Assembly (NCBI GenBank): GCA_037157565.1
Contig: JAZHRO010000073.1
Span: 20,900,501-20,964,500, forward strand
Source of the DNA: Thalassia testudinum
Taxonomy: Eukaryota > Streptophyta > Magnoliopsida > Alismatales > Hydrocharitaceae
Reading direction: 5' to 3'
DNA length: 64,000 nucleotides
Shown here: piece after piece, positions 45,663 through 55,840 of the stretch
How positions within the stretch are numbered: position 1 is the first letter of the stretch
Layout of the letters: each line of letters opens with the position of its first letter
Made by a program: the position numbers and the translations under genes
The notes under the pieces: generated by a model
What the model was told of the DNA's origin: nothing
Database searches by the model: none
Seen by the model: the letters and a program-made list of their open reading frames with translations, nothing else

Positions 45663-47611
45663 CCTGTGTGGCATGCAAATGTGTGGCCCTGGGAGGGTGA
45701 GGCCTGCGAGGCGTGAGCCGGTTTGGCTCAAAACTCTGAACCGGAAATAAACCGAACTAATTGATCAGGCGAGGACCTAGTAGGGTCTGGTCTCACCCTG
45801 CAAAGGGTGCTGCATATCCCCAAAAAGTCTAAGTCACAAATAAATAACTAATTTTTGGTTGAGGAGAGAAAAAAAACCCGGTTCAGCTTAAGGCTAAGTG
45901 TTGAAGGCCAAGGGTCAGAAGGCTAAGAGAAAGGATTAGAAGAAAGTTAAGGCTAAGTGCTGAAGGAAATATTCTAAGGAAAGGAGAAGAAGCAACGCAA
46001 GGGAGAGAGAAGAAGGAAGACAAGAAGAGTTTGTAAGAGAAGGAAAAGAAGGAACAGGCACTGAAGAGGCAAGGCAGAGACAAGGCAGAGAAGAAAGAGA
46101 AAGGAAAAAGAGAAGAGCTCGAGAAATATAAAAGGAAAGAATAAAAGAAGAAGAAAAATATAAGTAAAAGAGAGAGAGAAAGAAAGAAAGAGAGGTAAAA
46201 GAAAAAGAAAGAGAGAGAGAGGCTGAAGAAAAGAGAATCAAGGATTTACTTTCTTGAATTATTTTAAATTCTTTTTTACTTTAAATGTTGTAATAAGACA
46301 TGTTTTAATTAGAAGAACTCTCTATTGCCTTAATTTCTTTGAAATAAATAGAAAATTAACTTGTTTACTTGTTATTAAAGTAGATCATTTGAGTAAATAT
46401 GCTTTCTTATGGAATTTTGCATATTCTTAAATTTAAATCATTAGGCAAAATTCATGTTATTAAAATTAACTTAATTATACCTCCTATGAGACATTTTGAA
46501 TTGATTGGTGAATTCTAAATAATATATACCTCCCAGCGAACGACCTAGACTCAACCAATTAAAAGTAATAAAATCTAAAATGTTAGGTTAACTTGACCCT
46601 ATACTACTCAACCGACACAAATTCGAGTTAACCTAAGTTACGTTCTTCTACACATAATTAAGCTCAATTAAGTTAATTAACTATCTTGAGGAGTAGAATG
46701 AGCAATTAGCTAGTTGAATTAAATCTATGCTAGCTATCTACTTAAAGAATAATTAATAGAAGAGAGAAAAAGAATGATACAAATAAAGACAAAATAGAGA
46801 TAGAATGAACAGGTATTTCATAACTACTGAATCAAATTCATTACATCTAATCACTACACTAGAAAGTTAGAAATCTACGCTAGAAAGCAATAAAAGAGAA
46901 GGTGGAGAGAAGTTATTTTCCTTGATGGTTGCTTGGAGGATGAGCCACGTTAACGGAGCGCCCGGAAGAACGTGGTGAGATGCGGGACGATAGAGAATGA
47001 AGATTGACGATGGAGGATGGGGCAGGGCAATGTCACAATGAAATCCGTTTCCCGAATAACGATGAGAAGACAACCGTAGGCACTCCACGAACGGGGATGA
47101 GAATGTGGAAAATTTCTAATTTAAACTCTAATAGAGCATCCTGGGTTTGGGACAAGCTCTTAGTGCTTTGGAAGGGGTGAGAGAAGAGAGGAAGGGATGA
47201 AGAATTCGACTGGTAGGGGTCTCCTTTTATAGTTGTAGGGTTGGGGGCAAATAGGTCATTTTGTGCTTTAAAATATTAACTTAGGGTCTTTAGTGACATA
47301 TTTATTCGTCACTAAAGACCCCATGTTGGTGTAGGTCGTGCGTACGCTCGTCTCCTCAACTTCAGTTGCCTCAACGCATGCCCATGATTGGGCATTCTCA
47401 ACCATCCCATCGCAAGATTGGATGGCTTAAAATGCATTGTGCCTCATCAGCTTCATCGCGCCAGCCACATGCGATCGAGCGTGCAGAGATGCATAGGATT
47501 GTGCGTGTGAGAATTGCATGATCTCTACGCGCCACATTGCACCTCCATTGCCATCTGATAACAATCCAATGATCGGATTTCGCGCTCCAATGCCCGCGCC
47601 TTTGATTTAAG

Positions 47612-47680
47612 GAGTGTGAGGCTCGAACCTATGACCTCAGCATCATGTTAAGTCACTTGACCGCTGTGCCAAGCCTCGAC
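47612..47680 (-). other. tRNA-like cassette in R-2 right LTR
   Basis: On the minus strand TGGCACAGCGGTCAAGT (47671 to 47655) is a good A box. AGGTTCGAGCCTC (47630 to 47618) is the B box. It is the partner of the cassette at 23915-23980 and keeps a better A box. Confidence 0.7.
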
Positions 47681-48271
47681 ATGTGCTCCGTTTTGATTCA
47701 AAGCCCAAGCACCCTCAGCCGTTGGATCTGAGATTAATCAAGCGGTTAAGGAGAGAGAGAGGGCAGCAAATGTTCATGGTCGGTGTGGGCAGCTAAGATG
47801 GCACCACGGGGTGCCATCTTGGCCATCCATCTTCTATGTCTTGTAAATGGTGCCACAGATGTTGGATTGGACCGATTTTCATGCTGCTAGGCTGCAATCG
47901 TCAATCTGAATCCATCTGTGTGGTCGGATTTGTCATCTAATGTACAGATTTACACCACCTTGGCCCCTTGACCTCTGATCTTTCTCGAACTGTATCTGAT
48001 ACTATGGAAGTCCGATCGGGGCAATCTTGGAGTTGTTGAACTCCGATCGTCGCCCTGATTAGATTCGTATGCTTGGATCTTCAATTCGAGGCCCCGATAA
48101 AATATTATCTATTCCATGACCATAAAAAGAGGAAATTAACCTAAACTTTATACAATTTAACCTAAATGCAAGATGATGCATGTTATGCAATATTTATAAT
48201 GTATGATGCAAATATATGTCTAAGAACATGCAAAAATAGTCAGTTTATGTGATATAAAATTGTTTACATCA

Positions 48272-48575
48272 CAGACTGATCTTCAATTAAATCGAAGGGA
48301 ATTGTCGAGGATATGCTTGTCTAAGTCCAGAACTATGTATTTCCGGTCGACTTTCTTGTCCATGACATTAAGGTACCTGAATCTTTAAGGAATGCCCCTA
48401 TTATCCTTGGAAGACCATTTTTGGCCACCGCAATAGTAAATATTAATTTCCATACTGGAAAAATGGACATTACTTGCGATGGCCAAATAATTACTTTGGA
48501 TATCTTTAAAGCTTCCAGGAGATTCCATGAGGGCAATTTCTTTGAGGACTCAGGTATAGAAATACTAAATTGATG
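48272..48575 (+). pseudogene. H aspartic protease, C-terminal half
   Basis: After the duplicated cagac the frame resumes as a TGA codon then SSIKSKGIVEDMLV, a stop, VQNYVFPVDFLVHD, APIILGRPFLATA and MDITCDGQIITL. These are the conserved VEDVLV, FPVDF and ILGRPFLAT blocks of Athila/TAT proteases. It ends near 48571 without leading into RT. Two in-frame stops make it non-functional. Confidence 0.88.
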
Positions 48576-50468
48576 GAAGAATCAGTGGTCAGCGATCATA
48601 ATTTCTTTGAGGATTTCGATTCTGAATCAGTGGTCAACAACATCAACACCTTGGAGACTTGCCTTACATAAACCCTCTTCTTGACATATCACTAGACCCA
48701 TTAACTCTAATTTCACCTCACCCTCCAACCCTAACTTCACTACCCATTCCCACCCTCATCCTCGATTACTCTAACTCCTAGTTTCCCCTGGACCTTCCAA
48801 CTGATTCCCTCGAGCTTGGCCTAAAATAAAACCCTGGCCAGACTCGGGTTCTTTTTCCACTTTTTCATCTCATTTTAACCCTCCCATTTCTACTTATATT
48901 TTTGAGGACCAAGAGGAAGACAATTTTCATGAGGGCATTCAAATGTCCAATTTCCTTCATGATTTTCCATCGTCCGTGCATTGCTTCACACCCAGCTAAA
49001 AGGCGTAAAAGATAGCCCTGGGTGGGAGGTAACCCACCATTTTTCCTACTTTGTTTTTCCTTTTCTTTCCCAGGTTATGCTTATCCTAAATGCAAGCTCA
49101 GGTGCTATCCTTTTTACCCTAATTATGAATGTGGACATTGCATAACTTTAGCATGGGGGGGATGATTTAAAATTTTGTCGATCTTTACAGGATTTACAGA
49201 ACCTAAAAACATAAAAAATTTTAAAATAAGAAAAATCATGATATTACATACATTTCTTCCTCTTCTACATTTAGTTTTCAAAAAACAAAAAAAAAATCAA
49301 AAAAATAGTTCAAAAACTTTTTGAGGCAATATCAATACACAAGACCAAGGTTTAACTTTATTTCAAAAAAGGTACACATGGGATTTAATTTTTAACAAAC
49401 TTAAGGAAAAATCCAAGGATCCTTTCATTAGACTTCTCAGGTCTAAAAATTTAGATTCGATTAATGTATCTCCTACAGAAACCCTCCTTAACCCCTAAGA
49501 AACTAATTGGCCCCGATTCCTTTTAGTAGTTTAAATAGTACTTGACTTAGTTTGTTGTCCAGAAAATTTGAGTTCCTTTTGAAACACATTTGTCAAAATT
49601 TTGCACACACAAAAATCCAGCAAACCAAAAACATTGTTAAAATAATTTCCTTGTGTTTAGTTTTGGATGAAACTTGAGACAATCTTGATTGGTTGAGTCC
49701 CTACCACGGAGAAGGAAAATTTTCCTTCTAGGATGTGATGCCAACATGTTACCCCCTCGACATTACTCTATCTATATTCCATATCTTTAGACAGATCATT
49801 AAAGTGCATTTTGTGACTCAAGTGCCTTGGACGGTGCTCTATCCATAGTGTCGGAGCAAGAACCTGAGTTTTCTTGGAGCACTCCTTTACTCTGCTTTAT
49901 GTTTTGGGGTTGTGAGCTCCCAGAGGTATCTTGGACAATGTTTTCATGACATCGGAGGAAGAGCCTCCTCAAGGATTGGTAACGAGAATGATGATTCTGA
50001 CACATTTTTGTTGGCGGCTAATCTAAGACTAAGCATGAGGGAGAAAGCAAAATAAACATTGTTCTCATTCACAAAAAAAAAGACTTATTTTCTTCCAAAA
50101 AAAAATGTTGGTGACAATCACAAAGCACTGACACTTGAATTTTCAAAGTTACGCAAATTCTGGATCAGATTCTTAGGTCAAGGAGGTTTTTACTACGAAA
50201 ATGGTTAACGAGATAATAGGAATCAAACAGAGTAAATTTGTTGAATTCTTAAGTAGATACATAGATCCTGTTTCATGCTAGCCTTTGGATCCATGAAAAA
50301 ATCCTGATATTTTGATCTGTAACAAATCCCGTACCTTCCTTATTTTTCAATCAACCAAAGTCCTGTAAAAATGACTCTCCTCAAAAACAAAAAAATTAGT
50401 TTTCCCTAATACCATTTTGCAACAACAATTTTTGTTAAGGGACTAGCAAAAAGATAAGCATGGGAGTG
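48576..50468 (+). other. H 3' non-coding region with two polypurine tracts
   Basis: It includes tgggtgggaggtaaccca near 49020, a block known downstream of coding regions in Athila/TAT elements. A second polypurine tract gcatgggggg is at 49151-49160, preceded by gtggacattgcat. The terminal tract aagcatgggagtg is at 50457-50468 region, directly before the LTR start. No RT or integrase is present. The minus ORF 49799-50005 is not supported. Confidence 0.65.
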
Positions 50469-50664
50469 TGATAAACACCAGTTTACCATCATTCTTAACC
50501 TATAAATCACATCTAGTTCCTAGGTTTTCAATGTACATTGTGGTATTGGTCTACATTTAGGCATTCTCTTATAATAGGCATCCATTGCATTGTTTTTGTT
50601 ATTTGACACATTTATTTGAGTGTCAAGGATAAACAAACAGTCAGATCCCGCAAACCCTGACACC
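50469..50664 (+). repeat. H 3' LTR, start (right end unresolved)
   Basis: After the polypurine tract the sequence begins TGATAAACACCAGTTTACCATCA, an imperfect form of the terminal hairpin seen in the other LTRs. The LTR then runs into the LINE's target duplication at 50665. I cannot identify its right end with confidence, since the 5' partner is outside the window. Confidence 0.6.
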
Positions 50665-50682
50665 AAGAAAGGTAGAAAATGA

Positions 50683-52072
50683 CATCACGGGAGGAGGAAA
50701 ATGAGAGAGGGAGAGGGAGAGAGGGTGTTTGGCGTTGGGCGGTAGGGGGTGGTGGCATGGAAGCGGCTAGGGCTGAGGACAAGGGTGAGTGGAAGACATG
50801 GAGGTCAAGGAACTGGAGGAGAAGGGAGAGGGGATGGCAAGCGCGTGATGGTAGGGTGGCCAATCTCAACCCAAGAAGGCCCTGGAGAAGAACTAATGGT
50901 GAGATCTTGTGCTTCAGATGTAGACGAAGGGGTCACATGGCTGTGATTTGTAGAAGCCCTCTCATCTTCCTGGCTTGTGGGGGTGAAGGGCACAAGCGCG
51001 ATTCTTGCCCTAGGGTGAAGCCGTCACACACAAAGATGACCCCTCAGTGTCCAAGTCAGGAAGCGGTGGAGGAGCCCCAACTACCACCACCACCGGCGCT
51101 TGGCAGTCATTTAATTGAAGTGGAGATCCCACTATCTAAGGTGATCTCTTCTGTGGAGATCATGCTGAGGGGTGCTTTGATTGGTGAGATCATGACAGGG
51201 AAACCCTCGATCGAGAGATTTCAACAATTGGTAAGTTCCCTGCAACCTGTGTCAGTGGGCTGGAAGGTGGCAATGCTTTCCCAGCTCGTTTTCTTGTATT
51301 TGGTCTAGGGATGATGGATGTGGAAAGGTTGTGATTTCGATCGAGTTCTTTTGATGATATCAATGTGCTCTGGAGAATGGTTTCCCCCTTCGATGGGGTT
51401 CTCCCTGATTGACCCCCCCAAAGGATGGGATCTAGGAGGGTGCTTCTTGAGATCAAGGAATTGCCATTGCATCTAAGATCTAAGGGAGTTGTTGTCAAGA
51501 TGGTTGCAGGCTTTGCATCTATCTGTGAAGGATCTGAAGTCATGATTGGAGAAGGTGATATTCGATCACTTAGAATTGAGGATGATGTCCTTAAAACTGG
51601 ATCAATTCCTGACAGGGTTACTATCAGATGTGAGGGCTCTTCGTGGCTCATTCGCCTAGCAGTGGTTGGGCAAGTCTCTGTGCTACCAGAACAGGGTTAT
51701 GCTAAGATGTCTGTGGCTAGATCTAAGGAGGTGCAATAGACTGAACTGATGGGTCATATTTCATCAGATGAGGCCCCTGAATCAAAGAAGAGGAAGGATT
51801 GTCACCTGGACTCTGCAAAGAGGGACTTGATGCCTATGGAAGATGTTACTGTCTTGGGATGTAGCAGCCAAGTCCTTGTGGCCAAAGGCAATGGTTCTAT
51901 GCATGATGCAGATGTTTTAGAGAGGGATTCAGATAATCCTAGAAGAAATGAGGAGGGGAAGTTAGGTATGGAAATAGTGCTCAGCAGTGATAGCAGGGCC
52001 CTCAAGGAGGTGAACCAAGTGCAGTTCACTATCCCTGGTGGTCTAAAGTTTGGAAGTGGGTCAAACCAATAA
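50683..52072 (+). pseudogene. LINE ORF1 (nucleic-acid-binding protein), frameshifted
   Basis: The first frame (to 51308) starts within a few bases of the 5' target duplication. It has a Glu/Arg/Gly-rich N-terminus, then a CCHC knuckle CFRCRRRGHMAVIC at about residues 78-91. A second knuckle, CGGEGHKRDSC, follows; its first cysteine appears replaced. Its proline-rich linker ends at 51308. A shift moves the coding frame to that of 51425-51739 (LEIKELPLHLRS and FASICEGSEV, resembling the plant LINE ORF1 core) and, past a stop at 51737, 51749-52072. Role when intact: binds LINE RNA. Confidence 0.8.
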
Positions 52073-52212
52073 AGGGGGCTGGGTCGCTCCCCTTACATGC
52101 TCAGAGGGAGAAGGAAGGAGAACCTGACCCCTATAGTGGAGGAAACTATTGCAAACTCGATCATGGTTGAGTATGTGGGCTGTTTGACTCAAGGGGATCA
52201 ATCAGGCAAGGA

Positions 52213-55200
52213 ATGAGAGTGTTAACATGGAATGTGCATGGGTTGCGCAATAAGGTGAGAAGGGCATCTCTAAGTAGATATCTCTCTGAGTGGGAAATTG
52301 ATTGTGCTCTCATCCAAGAGACACACTTGGAGGAGGAGAATGGTCAGGTATGGGACTTCTTTAGACAGTCAGAATGTACAGATTGTGTGGTGAAGGGAGC
52401 AGCTGGAAGGTCTGGTGGAATGGCTATTTGGTGGAGAAAGTCTTGTATCAATGTAACAGAAGTCCTTCATGATAGGCATGTGCTCACTTGCAGATGCCAA
52501 AATCTCCAAGGAAATGTGGAGTGGTATGTTTCTTGCATTTATGGCCCATGTGCTGCTGTAGATAGGGCAGACTTGTGGGATGAATTGTCTGCAATGCATC
52601 AAAGAGTGCAGGAGGTACCTTGGCTCATAGGAGGTGACTTCAATTGCCCTTTCTCAAGTGATGACAGACCTGGGGGCAGGAATGATAGTGCTATGGCTGG
52701 TTTCCAAATGGCTGTGTAGAATTTGGGTATCATTGAGTACCCTATCAGTGGGGTTGAGTTCACTTGGAGAAATGGTAATGGACAGACCTCTAAGTTGGAT
52801 AGGTTCTTTGGTAATCCAAGCTTGCTGGAGAGACACCAACTGTTGTCTGTTATGAGCCTTGATAGACCCCTTTCTAACCACACTCCACTTGTGTGGGACA
52901 GTGGGGTGAATTCTGACAGCGGGTCATATTTCAAACTCAAGAAATCTTGGTTTAAGGAGGAGGGCTTTGTTGAGATGTTATCCATCTGGTGGTAGAACAA
53001 GGATGTGCAGGGATCTGCCACACAACAATTGGCTTCTAAGTTGGTAGGTATGCGATCCATGCTGAAAGAGTATGCGCAGACAGTGACACTGATCAGGGAG
53101 CAAAGGAGGGTGGAGGCACTGGCAGTGATCAAAGATTTGGATTTGAAGGAATGCAGGCAGCCACTGAGTTCTCATGAACAGCAACAATGGTAGTAGATGC
53201 AACAGGTTGTTGGGGAGGAAGATTTGAAAAAAGAAATGGACTGGCGTGAAAGATCTAGACAATTATGGCTCAAGGAAGGTGACGCCAACACGAAGTTCTT
53301 TCATCTTGCGGCCAGTGCTAGGAGGAGGTTCAATCTCATTTCATCAATTAAAATGGGTGAGAGAATTGTCACTTCTATCAATGAAATCAGATGTGAAGCT
53401 GGCAAGTATTTCAAAGAGCTTGCCAAGGCTGCACCAAGGGGTTCTTGGAGGATGGCATCGGTAGACTTCCCAAGTGTCAGTATTGATCAGATGGCCATGC
53501 TAATTGCTCTTATTTCTTAACAAGAAACATTGAAAGCAATTAAAGATTTGAATAATGAGGGGGCTCCTGGACCGGATGGGGTTCAGGTATTCTTTTATAG
53601 AGAAATGTGGAATGTCATCAAAAAGGATGTGATGAATGTTATACATGAATTTGAATTGGGCAACTTTGGGTTTGAGAGATTGAATAAGTCTTACTTGTTC
53701 TTGCTACCTAAGAAGTCGAGTGCGGAGAACTTTTCAAACTATAGACCCATTGCCTTGTCAAATTCTATTTACCTTATTATCAGTAAGATTTTAGCCAGCA
53801 GATTGCGTGATGTACTAAATGATTTGATAATGCCTGTCCAGTCTGCCTTTCTTCCTGGGAGGTCTTTACAGGAATCCTTCATCATGGTGCAAGAGATGAT
53901 GATGGGATGGCACAAGTGAAAGTCCAAGGCCTTTCTATGGAAAGTTGATTTCTCCAAAGCTTATGACTCAATCTCCTAGCCGTACCTGTGGGAAATCCTT
54001 AAAAGGAGAAAATTTCCCCCTTTTGATACAATGGGTGAAGAGATGTATCACGACTGCCTCATATTCCCCTCTGATAAATGGGAAACCATGTCGAGCCTGG
54101 ATTCAGCTCCAGTGAGGGGTAAGGCAAGGGTGCCCACTTGCCCTTTAATCTTCAATCTTGCAGTGGATACATTGGCAAGATATGCATGCAAACTAGCAGC
54201 TAATGGGTTGATAAGGGGGTATTATATGTCTAACAATAAGGCCTTGGCTCCCATTCTCCAATACGTGGATGACACTGTCTTTTTTGTGGAAGGGGGGAAG
54301 AGGGAAGCGCAAGCGCTATATTATATGGTAAAGATTTTTGGCGAGATTTCTAGTCTAAGACTTAATGGAAGCAAGTCCTCCTTGGTTTGCTTTGGTATGA
54401 ATGGATTGATCCAGAATCACATCTCCACCATCTTGGGCATGCCTGTGGTTTCAGTTCCTGTCAAATATCTGGGGTTGCCTTTGAAGTGCACTAAACTGAG
54501 GAAAGTAGATTGGTCCTTCCTATATGAAATGGTGGCTACGAAATTAGAGGGTTGGAGTAGTCGTTACTTATCAAAAGGTGGGAGGTATATGTTACTGAAC
54601 TCGATCATTACATCCATTCCAGTTTGTTCTTCTCTATTCTTAGAGCCCCAAAATCAATTTGGAAAAACTCAACGTGATGTGCAAGAGATTCTTTTGGAAA
54701 GGGGCTTCTCATCATGGGGCTTTCCTTCAACCTGTAAAATGGGATTCAATTTGTTTGCCAAAGAAGATTGGTGGCATGGGTATTAGGTCTCTCAAAGAAT
54801 TTAATGATGCCTGCTTTTGAAGTGGGTTGTTTGACTACTACAAGGGAAAAAAAATGTGGATAGATATTATTCATGATAGCTATGGGGCTGCCAATGACGA
54901 GAAGAACTGCCTAAATCCACACAAACCTTCTCCTTTTTGGTCATCAGTGGTGCGTGCCTTGGCGGATAATTGGAGCTTGTTCAAATCTGTCTTAGGTGAT
55001 GGGAAAAGCTTCAAATTCTGGATGGAAAATTGGTTGCCTGGTGGGGTGTTAAAAGACAGGTACCCCCTTGCTTTCTCAACCGCTTCTAATAAAAATGTTG
55101 TGGTATGTGATTACTGGGACACGGCCTCTGAAAATTGATCTTTTAACAATGTAATGTGGAATGATCATGAAACAAGAACACGAGCAGAAAATGAGCGTCT

Positions 55201-55741
55201 CATGCAAGAACTTGCTGCTTTCAAACCCACACCTGAGGAATATGACACATACAAGTGGGAGGGCACGTTCTCCTCAGCGGCTGCCCATGACAAGCTTATC
55301 AACTCTTCCAGGATGGCAGAAGTAGATGAGGTGGGGAAAAAGTTATGGAAATTGAAGGTACCACTGAAGATACAAATTTTTTTGTGGTTATGCAGAAGAG
55401 ATGGCCTGATTACTGGAGATCTGAGGCACAGGAGAATGGGAACCCCTACCCACTTCTGCCACTTGTGTGGGATGCATAACGATTCCAGCATTCATATATT
55501 TTCTACTTGTGTGATTACAGATTATGTCTGGAGGATGGTGTGCAGGGAATCTCTTCCCACGTGGGAGAATCTCTGGAGCTCTTTCTTGAGGGTGAATAAG
55601 CCATACTTATCTATGGTGGCTGTTTTATGGTCTATTTGGAGAGCTAGAAATGAGTGCTTGTTTCAGGAGAGTCCAGTGAATGTGGATAAGATTGTCAATA
55701 GTTGCTGGAATCTCATACACCAATGGGGTTCAATCATGTAA
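52213..55741 (+). pseudogene. LINE ORF2: endonuclease, reverse transcriptase, zf-RVT
   Basis: One frame runs from 52213 to 54786, interrupted only by nonsense codons at about 52717, 52993, 53191, 53518, 53917 and 53980. A single shift near 54790-54826 then leads to the frame that ends at 55741. Endonuclease motifs: LTWNVHG, IQETHL, GGDFNCP and KLDRFF, with SNHTPLV in place of the usual S-D-H. RT motifs: NEGAPGPDG, FLLPKK, NYRPIALSN, QSAFLPGRS, KVDFSKAYDS, and the catalytic LQYVDDTVFF. The C-terminus has LWKLKVPLKIQIFLWL and CHLCGMHNDSSIHIF, the zf-RVT domain of plant LINEs. Role: target-primed reverse transcription. Confidence 0.92.
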
Positions 55742-55782
55742 CCTTTTCATTATTTTTTTTATCAATAAAAGCTCTCCTGGAT

Positions 55783-55804
55783 TGCTATCGGTGATTCGAT
55801 AGCA
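55783..55804 (+). other. 3'-terminal hairpin of the LINE
   Basis: tgctatcg (55783-55790) and cgatagca (55797-55804) form a perfect 8-bp stem with a 6-base loop gtgatt, 18 bases before the 3' end. Plant L1 lineages with conserved 3' stem-loops used for RT recognition are described; this looks like one. Confidence 0.85.
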
Positions 55805-55840
55805 TTCCTTTTCATCTCAAAAAAGAAAGGTAGAAAATGA

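Larger units (their letters stand above)
42581..46709 (+). mobile_element. S3: solo LTR (+ orientation) in R-2 right LTR
   Basis: The LTR proper is 42586-46704 (4119 bp), with duplications attag at 42581-42585 and 46705-46709. It begins with the hairpin TGATGAGAAGCTCATCA and ends GAATGAGCA. The promoter (USE plus TATA) lies at 45472-45514. Downstream are a 42-bp tandem duplication (45579-45662), a purine-rich GA tract (about 45890-46235) and the ctcccagcgaacgacc block near 46530 that marks U5. No internal domain and no credible coding region; ORFs in the GT repeat and the GA tract are low-complexity. Confidence 0.92.
22831..48271 (-). mobile_element. R-2: non-autonomous Athila-like LTR retrotransposon with intact ORF and four nested insertions
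   Basis: The element has LTRs at 22831-24589 (3') and 42400-48271 (5', split by S3), a tRNA-Asp-like primer site at 42375-42396, and polypurine tracts near 24590 and 29761. The duplication cagac lies at 22826-22830 and 48272-48276. It is inserted in H protease. Removing S1 (with S2), R-3 and S3 leaves an element of about 7.7 kb. It has no gag or pol but an uninterrupted 436-codon reading frame in the element's sense direction. The nesting order shows R-2 is older than S1, R-3 and S3. Confidence 0.92.
42400..48271 (-). repeat. R-2 right (5') LTR, split by S3
   Basis: Fragments 42400-42585 and 46710-48271 add up to 1748 bp and are collinear with 22831-24589. It holds a minus TATA box (plus ccttttatag near 47223), a perfect 14-bp inverted repeat (47284-47321), a tRNA-like cassette (47612-47680) and the conserved U3 block. 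Confidence 0.92.
20359..50468 (+). mobile_element. H: Athila-like gag-protease element, host of R-2
   Basis: H shows a + strand gag (about 20750-21955) and protease (22483-22830 continuing at 48272-48570). After these come a cPPT-like tract (49151-49161) and a 3' polypurine tract (50451-50468). No RT, RNase H or integrase follows the protease, so this is a gag-protease derivative (comparable to TR-GAG elements). R-2 sits in the protease with perfect cagac duplications (22826-22830 and 48272-48276). The 5' LTR is not in the window; R-1 occupies the left side. The gag and protease carry stops. Confidence 0.8.
50665..55840 (+). mobile_element. Full-length L1-type LINE with 18-bp target duplication
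   Basis: The element body 50683-55822 is flanked by identical 18-mers aagaaaggtagaaaatga at 50665-50682 and 55823-55840. It contains ORF1 with zinc knuckles, then ORF2 with an APE-type endonuclease, RT and C-terminal zf-RVT. AATAAA is at 55764, an 8-bp hairpin at 55783-55804, and only a few A residues at the end. The length (5.1 kb) and the ORF1 start close to the 5' duplication suggest a full-length insertion. The perfect long duplication says it is fairly young. Confidence 0.95.

Noticed and set aside
45490..45750. Two overlapping + ORFs in S3
   Set aside because: They are translations of the TG-rich tandem repeat just after the TATA box.
45883..46241. Ser/Phe/Leu-rich minus ORFs
   Set aside because: Antisense of a GA-rich purine tract in the LTR; composition artefact.
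50612..50993. Minus ORFs over LINE ORF1
   Set aside because: Shadow frames of the LINE zinc-knuckle region.
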